NCBI GenBank assembly: GCA_010093515.1
Contig: MU001684.1
Span: 420,486-484,485, forward strand
DNA from: Lineolata rhizophorae
Lineage: Eukaryota; Ascomycota; Dothideomycetes; Lineolatales; Lineolataceae
Reading direction: 5' to 3'
DNA: 64,000 bases
Below are positions 48,394-60,431 of the stretch, piece by piece. Below the pieces are notes generated by a model. It was not told the origin of the DNA, made no database searches, and was given only the letters and a program-made list of their open reading frames with translations. Every line of letters starts with the position of its first letter. Positions within the stretch are counted from its first letter, which is position 1. The translations under genes were made by a program, and so were the position numbers.

Positions 48394-50103
48394 GACGTGT
48401 ATGCTAGGATGGACGATTCATGTACGTTGAAGCTGGACTACGTGGTCTGTTTGCGACTTTAAGCAATGTGACTTGTCGTTTTGTTCAATAAATTATTAAC
48501 TTATCTTTAGAGTGGAATGTTATTTAACGCGAATCATCTCGATTTCTTGGAGAATGTGCATATTTGTGAGATTGAAGATATGTCGTCTGTTCTCTTCGTA
48601 CTCAGCATTGGAGTTTCAACTATCGGTCTTCGAAGTGCTCTCATACTTTCTTGTAAGCTCTTGCGTTGCCAATGCCGCAAGAGCATTGAGCATATGTCAA
48701 TTGATGAGAAGTTCGTCCAGATCCATTAATCAATTGGCCCTTTCTACAAGATTCGACTCACGAAATACCTGCGAACTCCATGCTATCTTTGTGGTATGTT
48801 ACTGCACCCGATGTTCTTCAAGGGACACCCTAGAGGACATTCTTTGTCCTTACACAACGCCTCATAATACGCACCCTCTTCGTTATAGCAGAGGATACAA
48901 CGCATGAATTGAGCCTCTAAGAAACCGAGATACGATTCTCCACAATCGACCAGTTGTTATCATAGCTACTGAATTAAGGGGATAGCTCTAGATGCTTTGG
49001 AATGTCTTTCTACGTGTCCAAAGTTCAGTAACATGAGCCCTAAGTTTTCATATGGGGCCGACACTACCGCTAAACTCTGTTCTTCCGGGACCTCCACTGT
49101 CGTCGACCGTATGTTTGGTCGAAAATCATACTTCAAACAGCATTTTCGCAGCTATCATCCGGGCCAGAACAAAGACGATCCGTTATTTGAGAGGATTTGG
49201 CAGGGTAAGGCCCAAGGCCGGTAATTTCAAGAACCCGGTTGAAACGTGGGATCAGGTTTTGCTTTGACTCAAAACTGCGATTCTGACAAAATGAAAGTTC
49301 CTGCACCTACTAAGCAACTATACTAGTCTACTTAGCCAGCCATCTATTCCGGGTCTGATAGCCGATCTTTTACAGGACCAAATGCCTTCCTTCCTAGCAG
49401 CAGTGATTCATGCACTAAAACATTTGAATTCCTAGGACCGTGCCCAACTCCGTGAGTTCAGGATCCGCTAGATGACAAGTCGGCATATTTTGAAACGCAC
49501 AGATTAGTCTCCTTTCCCCTCTCCTTGATATCACGGACCGGTGACCTCATCCCTGTAAATTCGACATTACAACACATCAAATTGTCAACCTACTTATACG
49601 TCAATAAATTACTGAGCCTCCGCTCGTTAATCCCTATGCCCCCATCATCACTCCCTGGCATTCCAAGGAAGGGGGGAGTTGTGTCGAATTTGTATCACTT
49701 CCTCCAGAGCAGGCCATTTGCAGCATCAATAGACAAGTCACAGATACCTTGAGGATAGTAAAAGCCTCTAATAGGACTTAGCAGATTACTTTTCTCTATT
49801 TTTTTCACTCGTCCCCGGGAGTCCAAAGTTGAAATGGGTTTTATTGTCAGTGATCGCTGCTAGTGGACAAAGACAGGTCGGTCTGCTCGCTATCGACAAG
49901 TAAACCATTCCATGCACATGCGTGCATGTTCCAGAAAGCACTACACTGAGTGATTGGAAAAGACAGAAGACAAGCTGATTCTCGAAAAACAATCAGCCCT
50001 AGAGCATTATTGTTAAAGCCGCCAATCACCTCCTAGGCTTTGCCAAAAGACAAGCCATGAGCCATCAAATTGTGCCGAGCAAAGCGGCCGGGAGTACAAC
50101 CAC
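48394..50103. other. AT-rich intergenic region
   Basis: 1.7 kb between CTF18 (plus) and the sugar transporter (minus), which converge. It is clearly richer in A+T than the genes and has no frame of convincing composition. It may contain decayed repeats, but no family was recognised. Confidence 0.4.
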
Positions 50104-52568
50104 TCAAACCGACTTCGCGCCATTCCCAACCTCACTGGCGCCCGGATTTCCCGCATCCGCCGCGAAGCGGTATAGCTTGGGCTCTTTGAGGCCCTTACGG
50201 AAAAACACGTATCTCTTCCACCAATACGGCGCCACCTCTTTGACTTGATACTTCATATGCGTCCGAGTCGGGACCGCAAATACATAGTCCAGCTCCTCCA
50301 GCGTCCTCTGCTTCGTCTCGGGCAGCCAGAAGAAAATCATCCAGAAGGCGATGAAATTGAGGCCCGCGTAGAAGCCGAAGACGCCCTGCGCCGTCATGGC
50401 GCGCAGCATACGCAGCAGCGTCATGGCCAGAACGGCCGCCCAGAAGTTGTTGGTCGCGACAGCCCAGCTCATGCCGACCTCGCGGTGCGAGAGGGGGAAG
50501 ACCTCGGCGCTGTAGGTGAAGGGCACGGGGCCTTCGCCGGGCGAGTAGAAGGCGTCGAAGAGGTAGATGAAGAGGGCGATGAGGCCAAGATGAGCGCTGG
50601 AGCTCTCCGGAATCCAGAAGCAAAACCCAGCGGCGAGAAGGGTCCAGCACATGTTCGGGAAGGTGAACAAAAGAAGCTAGGTCAGAGCATATATTAGAAT
50701 ATGCGTTTTGCGAGCCTTGATCGGTCACGTTTAATGGTATAGACTTACCGTACGCCTACCGAAAGTGTCAATGGTCCAAACAGCCGGCCAGGCAAAAGCC
50801 CAGTTAACAATGCCGAAGCCCCACGATGCCATCAATGATTCTGTGACACTTGCTCCAGCCTCGCGGAAGATTGTAGAGCTGTAGAAGGCGATGATATTAA
50901 CTGTGTAAGGTTGATTTTATTAGCATTTATTCGTCTAATGGGGTTTTACCTGTTCTTTAGTCTACTAAAATTCATAACTTACTTCCGCACATCTGCTGCG
51001 CAATCATAACGATACCGGAGGCCTGGGTTGCACGGCGAACGCGCGGGATGCTGAATAGCTCGTAGAAGCGAGTGAAGACGTTGGCATGCGTCTTGATTAC
51101 GGCGGATTGCTCGACTAGGAGTTGCTCTTGGCGGAGGAGGGCATGTGCGTAGTAAAGATCGCGTGCGGCTTGGATGGGACTAAACCGAAGCTTGCAGAAA
51201 GACCTGTTATTGTGCTACCGTAAGCAAAGCGCGCACGGCTAGCAAGAGTAGGAAATTCGAAAGAAATTCCGTACTTGAACGCCTGCATGTGCTTTCCCTT
51301 CTTCATAAGCCATCTAGGTGATTCCGGGCAGAAGTAGATGCCAAGCACTAGCGGAACTGCGGGGATGAAAGCGGAACCTAATTGTAGGCGCCACGCAATA
51401 TCCGGTACATCCTATATAAGTATCACTTATTAGCACGCAGAAACCTCACTGGCGTAAATATTGCTTACCTTAACCACGAGATTAGCTGAAGTACCCAGCA
51501 AAATGCCAAAGGCCGTCCATATCTGCCATGACATGACTAGACCACCACGAATTAGTGGTGGCGACATTTCCGCCGAGAAGACTGGGACAGTAACTTCCTT
51601 GAGACCCATTCCGATTCCGAGGAAGATTCTGCAAATGGCCAACTCCCACCACTCCTGGCACAAGCCAGAGCCAATAGGGGCGATCAAGCTGAAGATTGCC
51701 GCTATGAAAATAGTGCCACGACGACCAACTAATTCATTCATAGGGTCCGAAATCCATCCGGCACTGCCAAAAACAATGGTGAGTATCCTCTTCTCCAGAA
51801 CACCACGCCTAGAGAATGCTACGCGGTCACTTACAAGAACGCAATCGTAATATACGGCATCGAATTCACGAACCCCACAATCCACGAATTTCGATCACAC
51901 TCGGCTGCCATGCCCGGCGCCTCGCACGCGTCCCCTCCATCCGGGATGCCGAGATCATCGGGGAAGCTCAGGTTCGCCCCATTGCTGCCCGTCTGGTCCC
52001 AGCCCTGGATGGCCGCGGCAATGGAGTTCAAGAAGATGGTGAAGTATAGCATCTTGGGATGGCGCCAGCGATGGGCTGCCTCGAGTTCGAGCTCGCGCCT
52101 ATCGTCATCGTCGAGCTCCTCGATGCCGCTGATGTCGCGCGGCGACTGTGCGACCAGCGCGCCTTTTTTGAGCAACGGCAGGATCTCGCCCAGATTGTTG
52201 GTGGCGGCGTACTCCTCGACGTCGCGGAAGAGTTCGTCCTTGGAGATGCCGACGAGAGGGTTGCGGATCCTGGCCGGGGCGCTCCGTGAGACTGAAGGGC
52301 ATATATGTGGTGCCGAGGGCTCCTGAGGTAGAGAAGGGATACTCACTCGCCGGTTACATTCTCGGTAAGCTCGTGGATGCTTTGGCGGCGCTTGGCCTCA
52401 TCGTTGAATGTCGAGGGGCGTCGCTCGTTGGTTTCGGCCGCGGTGGAGGTGCCGCTATATAGTGTAGACAAAGGTTGTTAGCTACCACGCGAAAAGCACA
52501 GGATGGCGACCACAAAAAAAAGAGGGTGATATAGGTACAACATACGTAGGCTTGTCTTCGGCCGACAT
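50104..52568 (-). CDS. MFS sugar transporter (sugar porter family)
   Basis: Eight exons: 52568-52546, 52454-52347, 52269-51835, 51763-51469, 51411-51275, 51203-50983, 50900-50749 and 50676-50104, giving 647 residues. The intron phases agree throughout. A cytosolic N-tail of about 130 residues contains [20 protein letters not shown], a block seen in fungal lactose-permease and monosaccharide-type members. Sugar-porter signatures follow: [11 protein letters not shown] between segments 2 and 3, PESPRWLM at about 316, DTFGRRT before segment 9 and [12 protein letters not shown] at about 576. Twelve membrane segments are expected at the plasma membrane, with proton-coupled or facilitated hexose or disaccharide uptake. 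The actual substrate is not readable from sequence. Confidence 0.9.
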
Positions 52569-55500
52569 GATAGCGAAGTATCAGAAGGCAGAGTTGCAGC
52601 TCGCGTCTGTTGTCGCAGGTGCACAATAGAAAGCGGGAGGCGAAAGCGTGTGCGTGTATAAGCGAACAGCTACACAACGCAGAGCTGTCAGTCGTGGAGC
52701 TGCCAGTCGTGGATTAAATGCTCGGAGCCTTCAAGCATTTAACCGCCCTAGCGTCCTGAGATAGGAAGCCTTGGCGCACACAAGGTAAGAGAACGTGCGT
52801 GCCGGCAATGCGGTTCGGCGGCCCTGGATTTGGTGGCGCGTGAGTGCGCACGCACTCACGAAGGAGGGCGGAGAAAGGGAGGGTACCTAGGCAGACCACA
52901 GGTGGTCCAAGGACAACAAGCCTACTACGGCTTACCGCCCAGACCAGCTCCGCAGCGGCGGATTGGTAGCTTTCCATGACAAGGCGGGACGCACCTTTCC
53001 TAAGCTTAACGAAGCTCCCCCGACGGTGAGCGGCCTCTTGGCAGCGACGTGTAAACCAACGTCGGGTGGCTGAATGACCTTACTGGTTCTACTTTAGTAG
53101 AGAGCTGAGGTAGCACCGAGAGCGCTTGCATGCATGTATCACGTGAAGAGGAGACAAGATCTGTGGCTCCTGTATGGTTGTCAGGGACCGGGGTCCGGGT
53201 GCAGATGAGGGGTCAAGGACAGCTGTTCCGACGGACGGGTAATAGTCTTAACTGGGAGGCGTCTTGGCGTGGACGAGTGCCGCCGATAGTGACAGTTGGC
53301 GACTGTTAGGTCGACAAGGCAGTGGTGGGTATGGCAATCCATTGGCTGTCTTCGGAGTTCCACAGAAAGGACGCGCATCGTAATGAACGCTCGGAAATGG
53401 AAACGGTATTCCGACTCCGAATGTGCGAAGAGAATGAGATACACGCAACACCTCACTCCTTCCGGTAAAACGGAAAGAATACTGACTTGCTGCTGTAAAT
53501 GCAGAGCAGAAATAGTACTACCTTTAAGGTCGCCGGCTCTGTTCCAGCTCAGCTCATCTTTCTGCCTCTGAGTAGTACTAGGCGCGGAATCCTTTCCAAA
53601 AGGCGATCGATAATAGTTTCTTAAACTGCGCATCCCTGCCCAGCCGAGCATAGTGGTAACGACTGACTGACTAAAAATGGGATACTCGACCCCAAGATGG
53701 TCGAAGGGAAGAGGGAATCTATGGAACGCGCCAGAATGTCCGCTTCGCACATTACAAGTCAGTCGTACTAGCGCCCAGCAACTTGGCACGACTTTGACAA
53801 GGTTGACACGGACCTCCTTAGAGCCCAAGGCCAAGGCGTCTGCCCCCGGACGCTTGCGCAAACCATCAACTAGTAGCCCCGCCCGAGCCCATGCACCGAG
53901 TCCTTGCCGCCTCCGACGAGCCGCCGTTGGCTAAGCCTCGCGGCGACAACAGTAGATATCTGCGTGGACACGGCGGGACATGTCGACCTACCTGCCTCGC
54001 GATGGACCGACAAGGCTAGCGCAAAAGGCTAACCCCGCATTAAACCTCACGGCAGCATCTCAGCCATGCAGCGAACAAGGGATCTCCGGTCTTGGCTGTT
54101 GCACACGCGCACGTTGGTCGGTGGAAATTTAACCCAGAGGATCCGATTGATGTGGTAGGGCGGCATTTTCTTTTGCGTTGCTGGACGGATTCGCTTGTGA
54201 GCGAGATACATACGCATGCCCTTGTCGGAGTCGTGCCGAGGCGGGGTGGTGCAATCCGATGTATCACCAATCCGCCGGCGAGATTCTGTTGTGCTTCCCC
54301 GCGCACGGCGATGCCGATCGTTGGCGGGGGAGGGCGCCAAGATTGACGCACGCAGCAGACGGATAAGTCGCTCGCCGTCTTCCCCCTTTCCCTGCGGTCC
54401 GTTGAAGCCGAATCCAAAGCCGAAGCATAACGAAGCTGAGAAGCTCCGTTGAGCGCCGGTCTCAGCCCGGCCTCCACTTGCCGTTGTGCGACATGAACTA
54501 ATCCCCAAATGTCAGACGGATGGACGTTCACGAGTGCAAAGAAAGCAGACGCCGATCTTTGAGCGCAAGAAAATGCGCAAGTACTCCGTACCTACACAGT
54601 ATGCAAGGGTGTACCCCAACCGCTCGAGTGAGGTTGAACGTAAGTTTGCTAGGCGAACCCAACGCCGTTCATCCTTAGCTCATTTCGCCGAAGTTTCCCA
54701 CGATCCCGGGCGTTGCGCTAGGCGGATCGGACAGACCCACAGGAACCCAGTGCGATCGAGTCCGCGATCGTCGCTTACCGCCCGACTGCCGCAGCTTAGG
54801 CGGCCAACCGAGGACAATTACAGAGAGCTTAATAGAAGTTCAATTGTTCCCACCACTCCGCCGGTTGTATTGTCATATTATCATATTGTAGATCTACGAG
54901 AACGACGAATCGGTCGGACCCGAAATGCAATTCGTTCAAGTAGCGCTAAGGGCTCGAGAAATGCCCTGCCGATTCAATCCTTACGATTCAAGTAGTGCTC
55001 GAACGGAAATAGAGGATTAAGGTGGGCCTAATTTCAGAGTAAGCAAAGCTTTTACTAGCGATTCGTTGGGTTGCAGTCTAATTTTAGCGGCCCGCCTCGC
55101 CTCTACTCACTTCGGAATTCAACATATGGAGTAACAGAAGGAGAAATAAGAACCGTAAGTAGTATGTCCACTATCGGCAACCGGAAGATATTGCCTTATT
55201 ATTTGTTATTGAATCTCAATCGAAGACCATGAAAGACATTGAATACTAAATCACAATCTAGAGGAATTTCAACGATCGGAATTTCAGGATTCAGACCCAA
55301 GGCACGCTTAAAAAAACAATACCCTCTGACAGTAACGTCTCGATTTGAAATCGTGGCTTTACTCTAAGTACGCAATGATTATAGAGGATTTAAAAGGTCT
55401 AGATTAAACTAGGCTTAATAAAGTTTCCTAATAACAGAACCAAGGTACCTTTCCCGTGAAGCTTGAGGTACGCAGTAGGTGCTTTTAGTTTTTACCGTGT

Positions 55501-57053
55501 ACAAAGACAAGTGGCGTCTTACGATATATATGCTATTCTCGCCGATATTTGCTGCATTTGCCTATTTGGGTTAGTAAATAGTGAGGGCCGAAAAATAATA
55601 GATTGAACTCCGTACGGTATGCAGGAAACTGAGCTCCTAATATCAAATATAATGTTTTGTCTCAACAAGATTGCGGTCCTTCTTAGCTAAGGAAAATACA
55701 TGCGCGATCAAAGATTAGAAAAACACTCTTCCAAATAGGTAGAGATAGGACGGGCAGCCTGCAAATTAGTAAAAGCTACCCTCGTCGGCTCTGCTAATAG
55801 CTATAGCTAGTACGGATTATGGCACGCTAGTGCTCCGTAATAAGAAATCGCCAAATTTATTGTATCTCGAATCGACATTCAAGTCTTACAGGCTAATTCA
55901 TCGAGTAAGTCTTCCGTCGTAGAAACTTAGCGCCTTGCTTAACGTATAGCCGCCAATCTCATCGACCGCATAGCTTGTAGTCGAAACTTATCGTATAATA
56001 TTCTGCAAGATTCGGGTGCGTTTGTATATGAGAGGCCTGTGATCTTTTGGTGGTTTTGTAATCGTGGAAGGCAGCACGCTGCCTCGCGAAACCTCAATTG
56101 GTCGATGGTTGTATGTCAAGTTAGGTAGGACAGTTTGCAAGATAGCCTTTCCGGAACTTTACTGTCGCATAACGATGCTGCAGCTAAACGGAGTGTTTTT
56201 TTAGAGCATTCAAACAGCGTTAAAGTAATGAATTTCATTAATGCGGCGCGCATTTCTGACGGCCTGTCTCTACGAGTCTCCATCTCTTTGGCCTAGGCGC
56301 CTAGGAGAGTAAGTGATATCAGATCTTCGTAGCAAAAGAGCGATATTGAAAATCTACTCAGGCATCGCAAGTTCAGTTTCAGCAACGGCTATAGGTGTAA
56401 ACTGCGGGTGCTATGATGCTACTTCGCTTAGAGCGACGACGAAAAGTTTGCAAGATCAGGCACGCGCACGATGCACATGCGCCATGCCCAATCCGTTCTA
56501 GCCACGGTCTACTCGGGAGCTCCCGAGGAGCCAAACCGTATTAGGCATGCTAGCGAGTGAGCTGCTGGACGTCACCTCCTCGACCTCGACCTCGCCGTTG
56601 TCGGGCACCTACTGTTAGAGCCGCGTGCGCGCATGACCAGCTGGGGGAGCTAGTAGCGCGTTCTACGAGCTGCCTAGGTCACGTGCCGTGGGACCGGCGC
56701 CCGGCCTTCCAGCCTAACCTTCCTCGGAACTGCACACGGTCGATTGTGCAAACTACCTCGTGGCTTCACCGCACGACTACCTTCTCAATCCCATTGTTCG
56801 GTGGATTTTGTCCTTGGCCGGTCATTTCTAGCAGTCCGTTTCTTCTTCTCCTCTTTTTCTTCCGAGTAGATATCCATAATCAACTCCGACCGTGTCTTCA
56901 TCCCACCACTTCTCGTGCAGAGACCAAGCATCCTTCCGACTTCATCGTGCCTCTGACCGTAAAACACGCTAGGAGTAGCCAAATACCATTCCTCCAAGCA
57001 AACCGATTACACAAACGTACATAAATAATCTGGTCAGCCCAACCGCAGGCCAA
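52569..57053. other. 4.5-kb gene-poor region, AT-rich core
   Basis: 52569-54480 has mixed composition with only weak frames. 54840-56530 is markedly AT-rich, with stop codons in all frames, as expected of old decayed DNA or repeat-induced mutation. 56530-57050 regains GC and is probably the promoter and leader of the phosphatase-like gene. No gene, RNA or clear repeat family was recognised. Confidence 0.45.
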
Positions 57054-58364
57054 ATGGGCAGTCCATTCTGTCGGAGGCTTCACGATGACTCGGAACACCT
57101 TGAATCGGCTGCTGGTTCGCTCTTCTCGGAGGGCTCAATGGTCGCTGCGAGCCGCGTGAAACTCCATGGTTCCTTCACGCCGCAGCCCAAGGATGTTACG
57201 GAGCAGAAACCTCCTCGCCAACTGCCCGAGGCACCTCGGATCAACTTTTCGCCCATCTCGGACCATGCCGTAGTGTTGCGCCTTTACCTCCCCCCGCAAG
57301 GCACGTTAGCATCCTGCGCCGCCGTGACGCCTGCAGCCGCCAACCTCGGTACCACGCACATCGACGATGCAAATGGCAGCTCCTCCCGCAGAGACGGGCC
57401 CCCTCTCTCGCCACCATCCACACCCCCGCCTCCCCCCTCGCTCTCCTTCCTCCAATCGGTGCCCCTCCACGTCCCCCGCATCCGCGATGACTGGACCTAC
57501 GACAGCCGGCACCAAGCGCAACAGATCCTGCCCTTTCTATACGTGGGCCCGCTCTCCGTCGCCAAGGACGGCGCCTTCCTGCGCCGCGAGCGCATCACTT
57601 TGCTGTACGGCATCAGCTTCAAGCACTCGCTGTACGCGCGCATCATCGCCAACGTGCTGGCCCAGGCCCACGCCGGCCATCCCGAGATCGCCACGGCCAG
57701 CCTCGGCCTCGGCGACGGCATGGACACCATCGCCAGCTTGCCCGAGGCGGCCCGCGTCATCAACACCCACCTGTGGGACGTGCGTCGGCGTTACGACAGC
57801 GCGTGGAGCTTTCTAGACACGGTCGCGCAAGCCGGTCACTGCGCCGGCGACGTTAACTACGGCGCCGTCGCGGAGGAGGCCCGGTTGATGCCGCCCATGG
57901 GTAAGGTGCTCCTGTTTTGCGAAAGCGGCAACGAGCGCTGCTGCACGGTCGCGGCCGGGTGGCTCATGCAGCACGTCGCCGACGTTGATTTTACGCGCGC
58001 CATGCAAATCGTAGCGAGCCAGCGGTACTGCGCCAATTTCGACGACGCGACAAGGAATATGCTACGCTCCTTCTGGGACATCATCAAGGCGAGACGCGCG
58101 GTTTTGGGGGAGATGGTGGTGAAGGAGTGGGGACAGCGGTTGCAGGAGGGAGGCGTGGATGAGGGTGGTGAGGTGAAGATGGAGCTGGGGGTGGAGCCCG
58201 GCCATGCGGTGAAGTCGACTAAAGATGGAAAACCGAGTGCGCCGGTGCAGAAGAGGAAGGCCCATCAGACAATGGACGATCAAGATATGGCAGACGACGA
58301 TTTGGCCAGATTTCAGGACAGGAACTTGAACTTTGAGGAAGATGCAGATATGCCCTTTTCCTAG
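57054..58364 (+). CDS. Dual-specificity phosphatase-like protein, altered signature
   Basis: A single exon encodes 436 residues; Met29 (57138) is an alternative start. After a Pro/Ser-rich N-terminal 140 residues comes a DSP-type fold: QAQQILPFLYVGPLSVAKDG (about 154-173), a helix-rich middle and VLLFCESGNERCCTVAAGWL (about 285-304). The catalytic Cys289 and Arg295 of the C-x5-R loop are kept. The His normally before Cys is Phe288, and the Ser/Thr normally after Arg is Cys296. This resembles STYX-like or atypical fungal members. Activity could be reduced or lost, leaving a phospho-protein binding role. The C-terminal 90 residues are charged and include a Lys/Arg patch (QKRKAHQ) and an acidic end. 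No substrate can be named. Confidence 0.72.
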   Translation: MGSPFCRRLHDDSEHLESAAGSLFSEGSMVAASRVKLHGSFTPQPKDVTEQKPPRQLPEAPRINFSPISDHAVVLRLYLPPQGTLASCAAVTPAAANLGTTHIDDANGSSSRRDGPPLSPPSTPPPPPSLSFLQSVPLHVPRIRDDWTYDSRHQAQQILPFLYVGPLSVAKDGAFLRRERITLLYGISFKHSLYARIIANVLAQAHAGHPEIATASLGLGDGMDTIASLPEAARVINTHLWDVRRRYDSAWSFLDTVAQAGHCAGDVNYGAVAEEARLMPPMGKVLLFCESGNERCCTVAAGWLMQHVADVDFTRAMQIVASQRYCANFDDATRNMLRSFWDIIKARRAVLGEMVVKEWGQRLQEGGVDEGGEVKMELGVEPGHAVKSTKDGKPSAPVQKRKAHQTMDDQDMADDDLARFQDRNLNFEEDADMPFS

Positions 58365-60431
58365 CGAAGGACGCTGGCGATTATGAGATGCTCGGATACT
58401 CAAAAGGAGCGCAGCCGGTGAAGATTTTTATCGCCGGAAAGGCATCGAATGGCGCTCGGATGGTTCTATGAAATTGGTAAAGGGCATTCATTGGTGTATT
58501 GGCTAGGAGGGTCTTTTGTACGGATTACCTTTGATACAATAATGGGTTTTCATTTCGACGGGTATTGTTGCAATACCCGGGCGTCGACTGGAGGCATACG
58601 ACACACATCACGGGTTGAGTGATAGGCTCAAGAGGATGGTCTATCATTCCGATTGATTAGATAGACTAATTGATGCTTTCCTCGGCTAGCTACGGTCTCT
58701 AACGGTGGCAGTGGAACCTCCGGCTGTGTGTTCGCAACGAACTTGACATGCTATCTCGAAAAGGCTTGAAGATATGCCCCAAAAGTATTGTGTAGGACGA
58801 ACTAAAATAGCAGACCATTGTGGCGTGTCGAAGTGTTTGCACCAATACTCAAGTTATCCACGAGGATACTTGATTGATGCTTACTCGGCAGCACATGCTA
58901 TGGAGCAACGGACCCATAGGCAGAATGGTGTGTAGATCTATACTGAGCCACCACTTGTTCCTACAAGATCCTATTTCCTTTATACTCTTGCCTCTCAGCA
59001 GGCGAACGCTAGACTCGCAGCGGATACGTATTATAACCACTCTTCTGGGTTGCTGGGTGTGGGGTTGCAGCCATGGCTAGTTTGGCATTAGCCCTATGAA
59101 ATAGGTCTAACCCTTGCTTAGTTCTACCCCACTAGTGCTTCCCAAATAGCTAGGATGTTAGTTTTCGTATTTAGAGCTTGCATCGTAGATACCTGCTTTG
59201 CTTACACTTAGGCTGGATAAGCCAATGTCCTAGTTTTACATGCGAACGATGCCGTTACTTTACTACCGTTTTGGAGTAGTTATTTCCAACCTCGAACAGA
59301 AGCTCACAACCGAAGCTGCTGAAGCAGGCGCCAGAATACCAGATCACCTTACGATAATATAACATTGTTCACACTTGGATATGCTACTATTCGAGAGAAT
59401 TAAGCCCTAATAACTATCCTTGGAGGGCTTGATTGTGAAAGACACCTACCTATGTTCTATTGCGCAAGCTTACGGACTTTTCCATTGGATACCTCCATAG
59501 CGCAGTAGCTGTCTCTCGTGACCCTCTGGAAATCTTGAGCTATTACGTTATCTAATGTTTGTTCTTCCACAATGCTAGAACATTGCGTAGAGAAACCGTT
59601 GTATCCTTCGTATCCGTTCATACAGAGTTGGATGATGAATGAATGCATGTTCTATAATGACAGTTTCAAGGAAAGCGTCAAAAGCATACTCCAATGGTTG
59701 GCAAAAGGGTGTGCTAAAGCGATAGAATGTGCCGCGAGATCTACTACAAGCTTTTAACGCAGTATTCAGGCTCCGAACTGATAGATGAAAGACTTCTAAT
59801 GTAAATATATATGACGCCTACTCTCTTAGAGCGTCTGATAGGCTGGTAGGGACTTACGGACTGTGTCGCTGCCAACACGCCCGCGAATGGAAACGAGACA
59901 TGTGGTTTTAGCGCTTAGTGGGTCGTAGAGGGAATGCTCGTCCTCCTAGACTGAGGTAGCTGCTCTATATGCCTTCAGATACCCTTGATGAGCTAACGTC
60001 TGCACCGTTAAGTGTTTTTTGATCTTCTTCTCAAGGAAGCAAAACACTTGATTCACGCGGATAGCCGAACACTACCCCTTACGTCACTCCTTCAGTTTTC
60101 AAAGATCTATATTCGCTTATGCACAGTATTTCACTGCAGAAGGCGAAACAGTCATACCGAACACGTGATACTTCGCAAGCAAAGTGTTTTCGATTTAAGT
60201 CTGCCCATCTACTCCTCACCTTCCTCCACCTTCCTCCCTCACCATCTTCGTGCTCTTCAACCATTACCACACTGCGCTTTCGCAAAGGCATCGAAGACAT
60301 CAAATATCTCGAGGAAAACTTCTAAACTTCTCACTTCACATTCCTGAGGCTTAAAAAGCTTCTTCTCCTGTAGCACCTTTGCCTTCTGGCCAGAGTGCAA
60401 CACGGTCTTGTATTTGACTCTATAGGTAGCC
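58365..60431. other. AT-rich intergenic region
   Basis: 2 kb of AT-rich sequence between two plus-strand genes, with only short frames. A CT-rich stretch at about 60215-60250 is probably in the leader of the next gene. No repeat family recognised. Confidence 0.4.
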
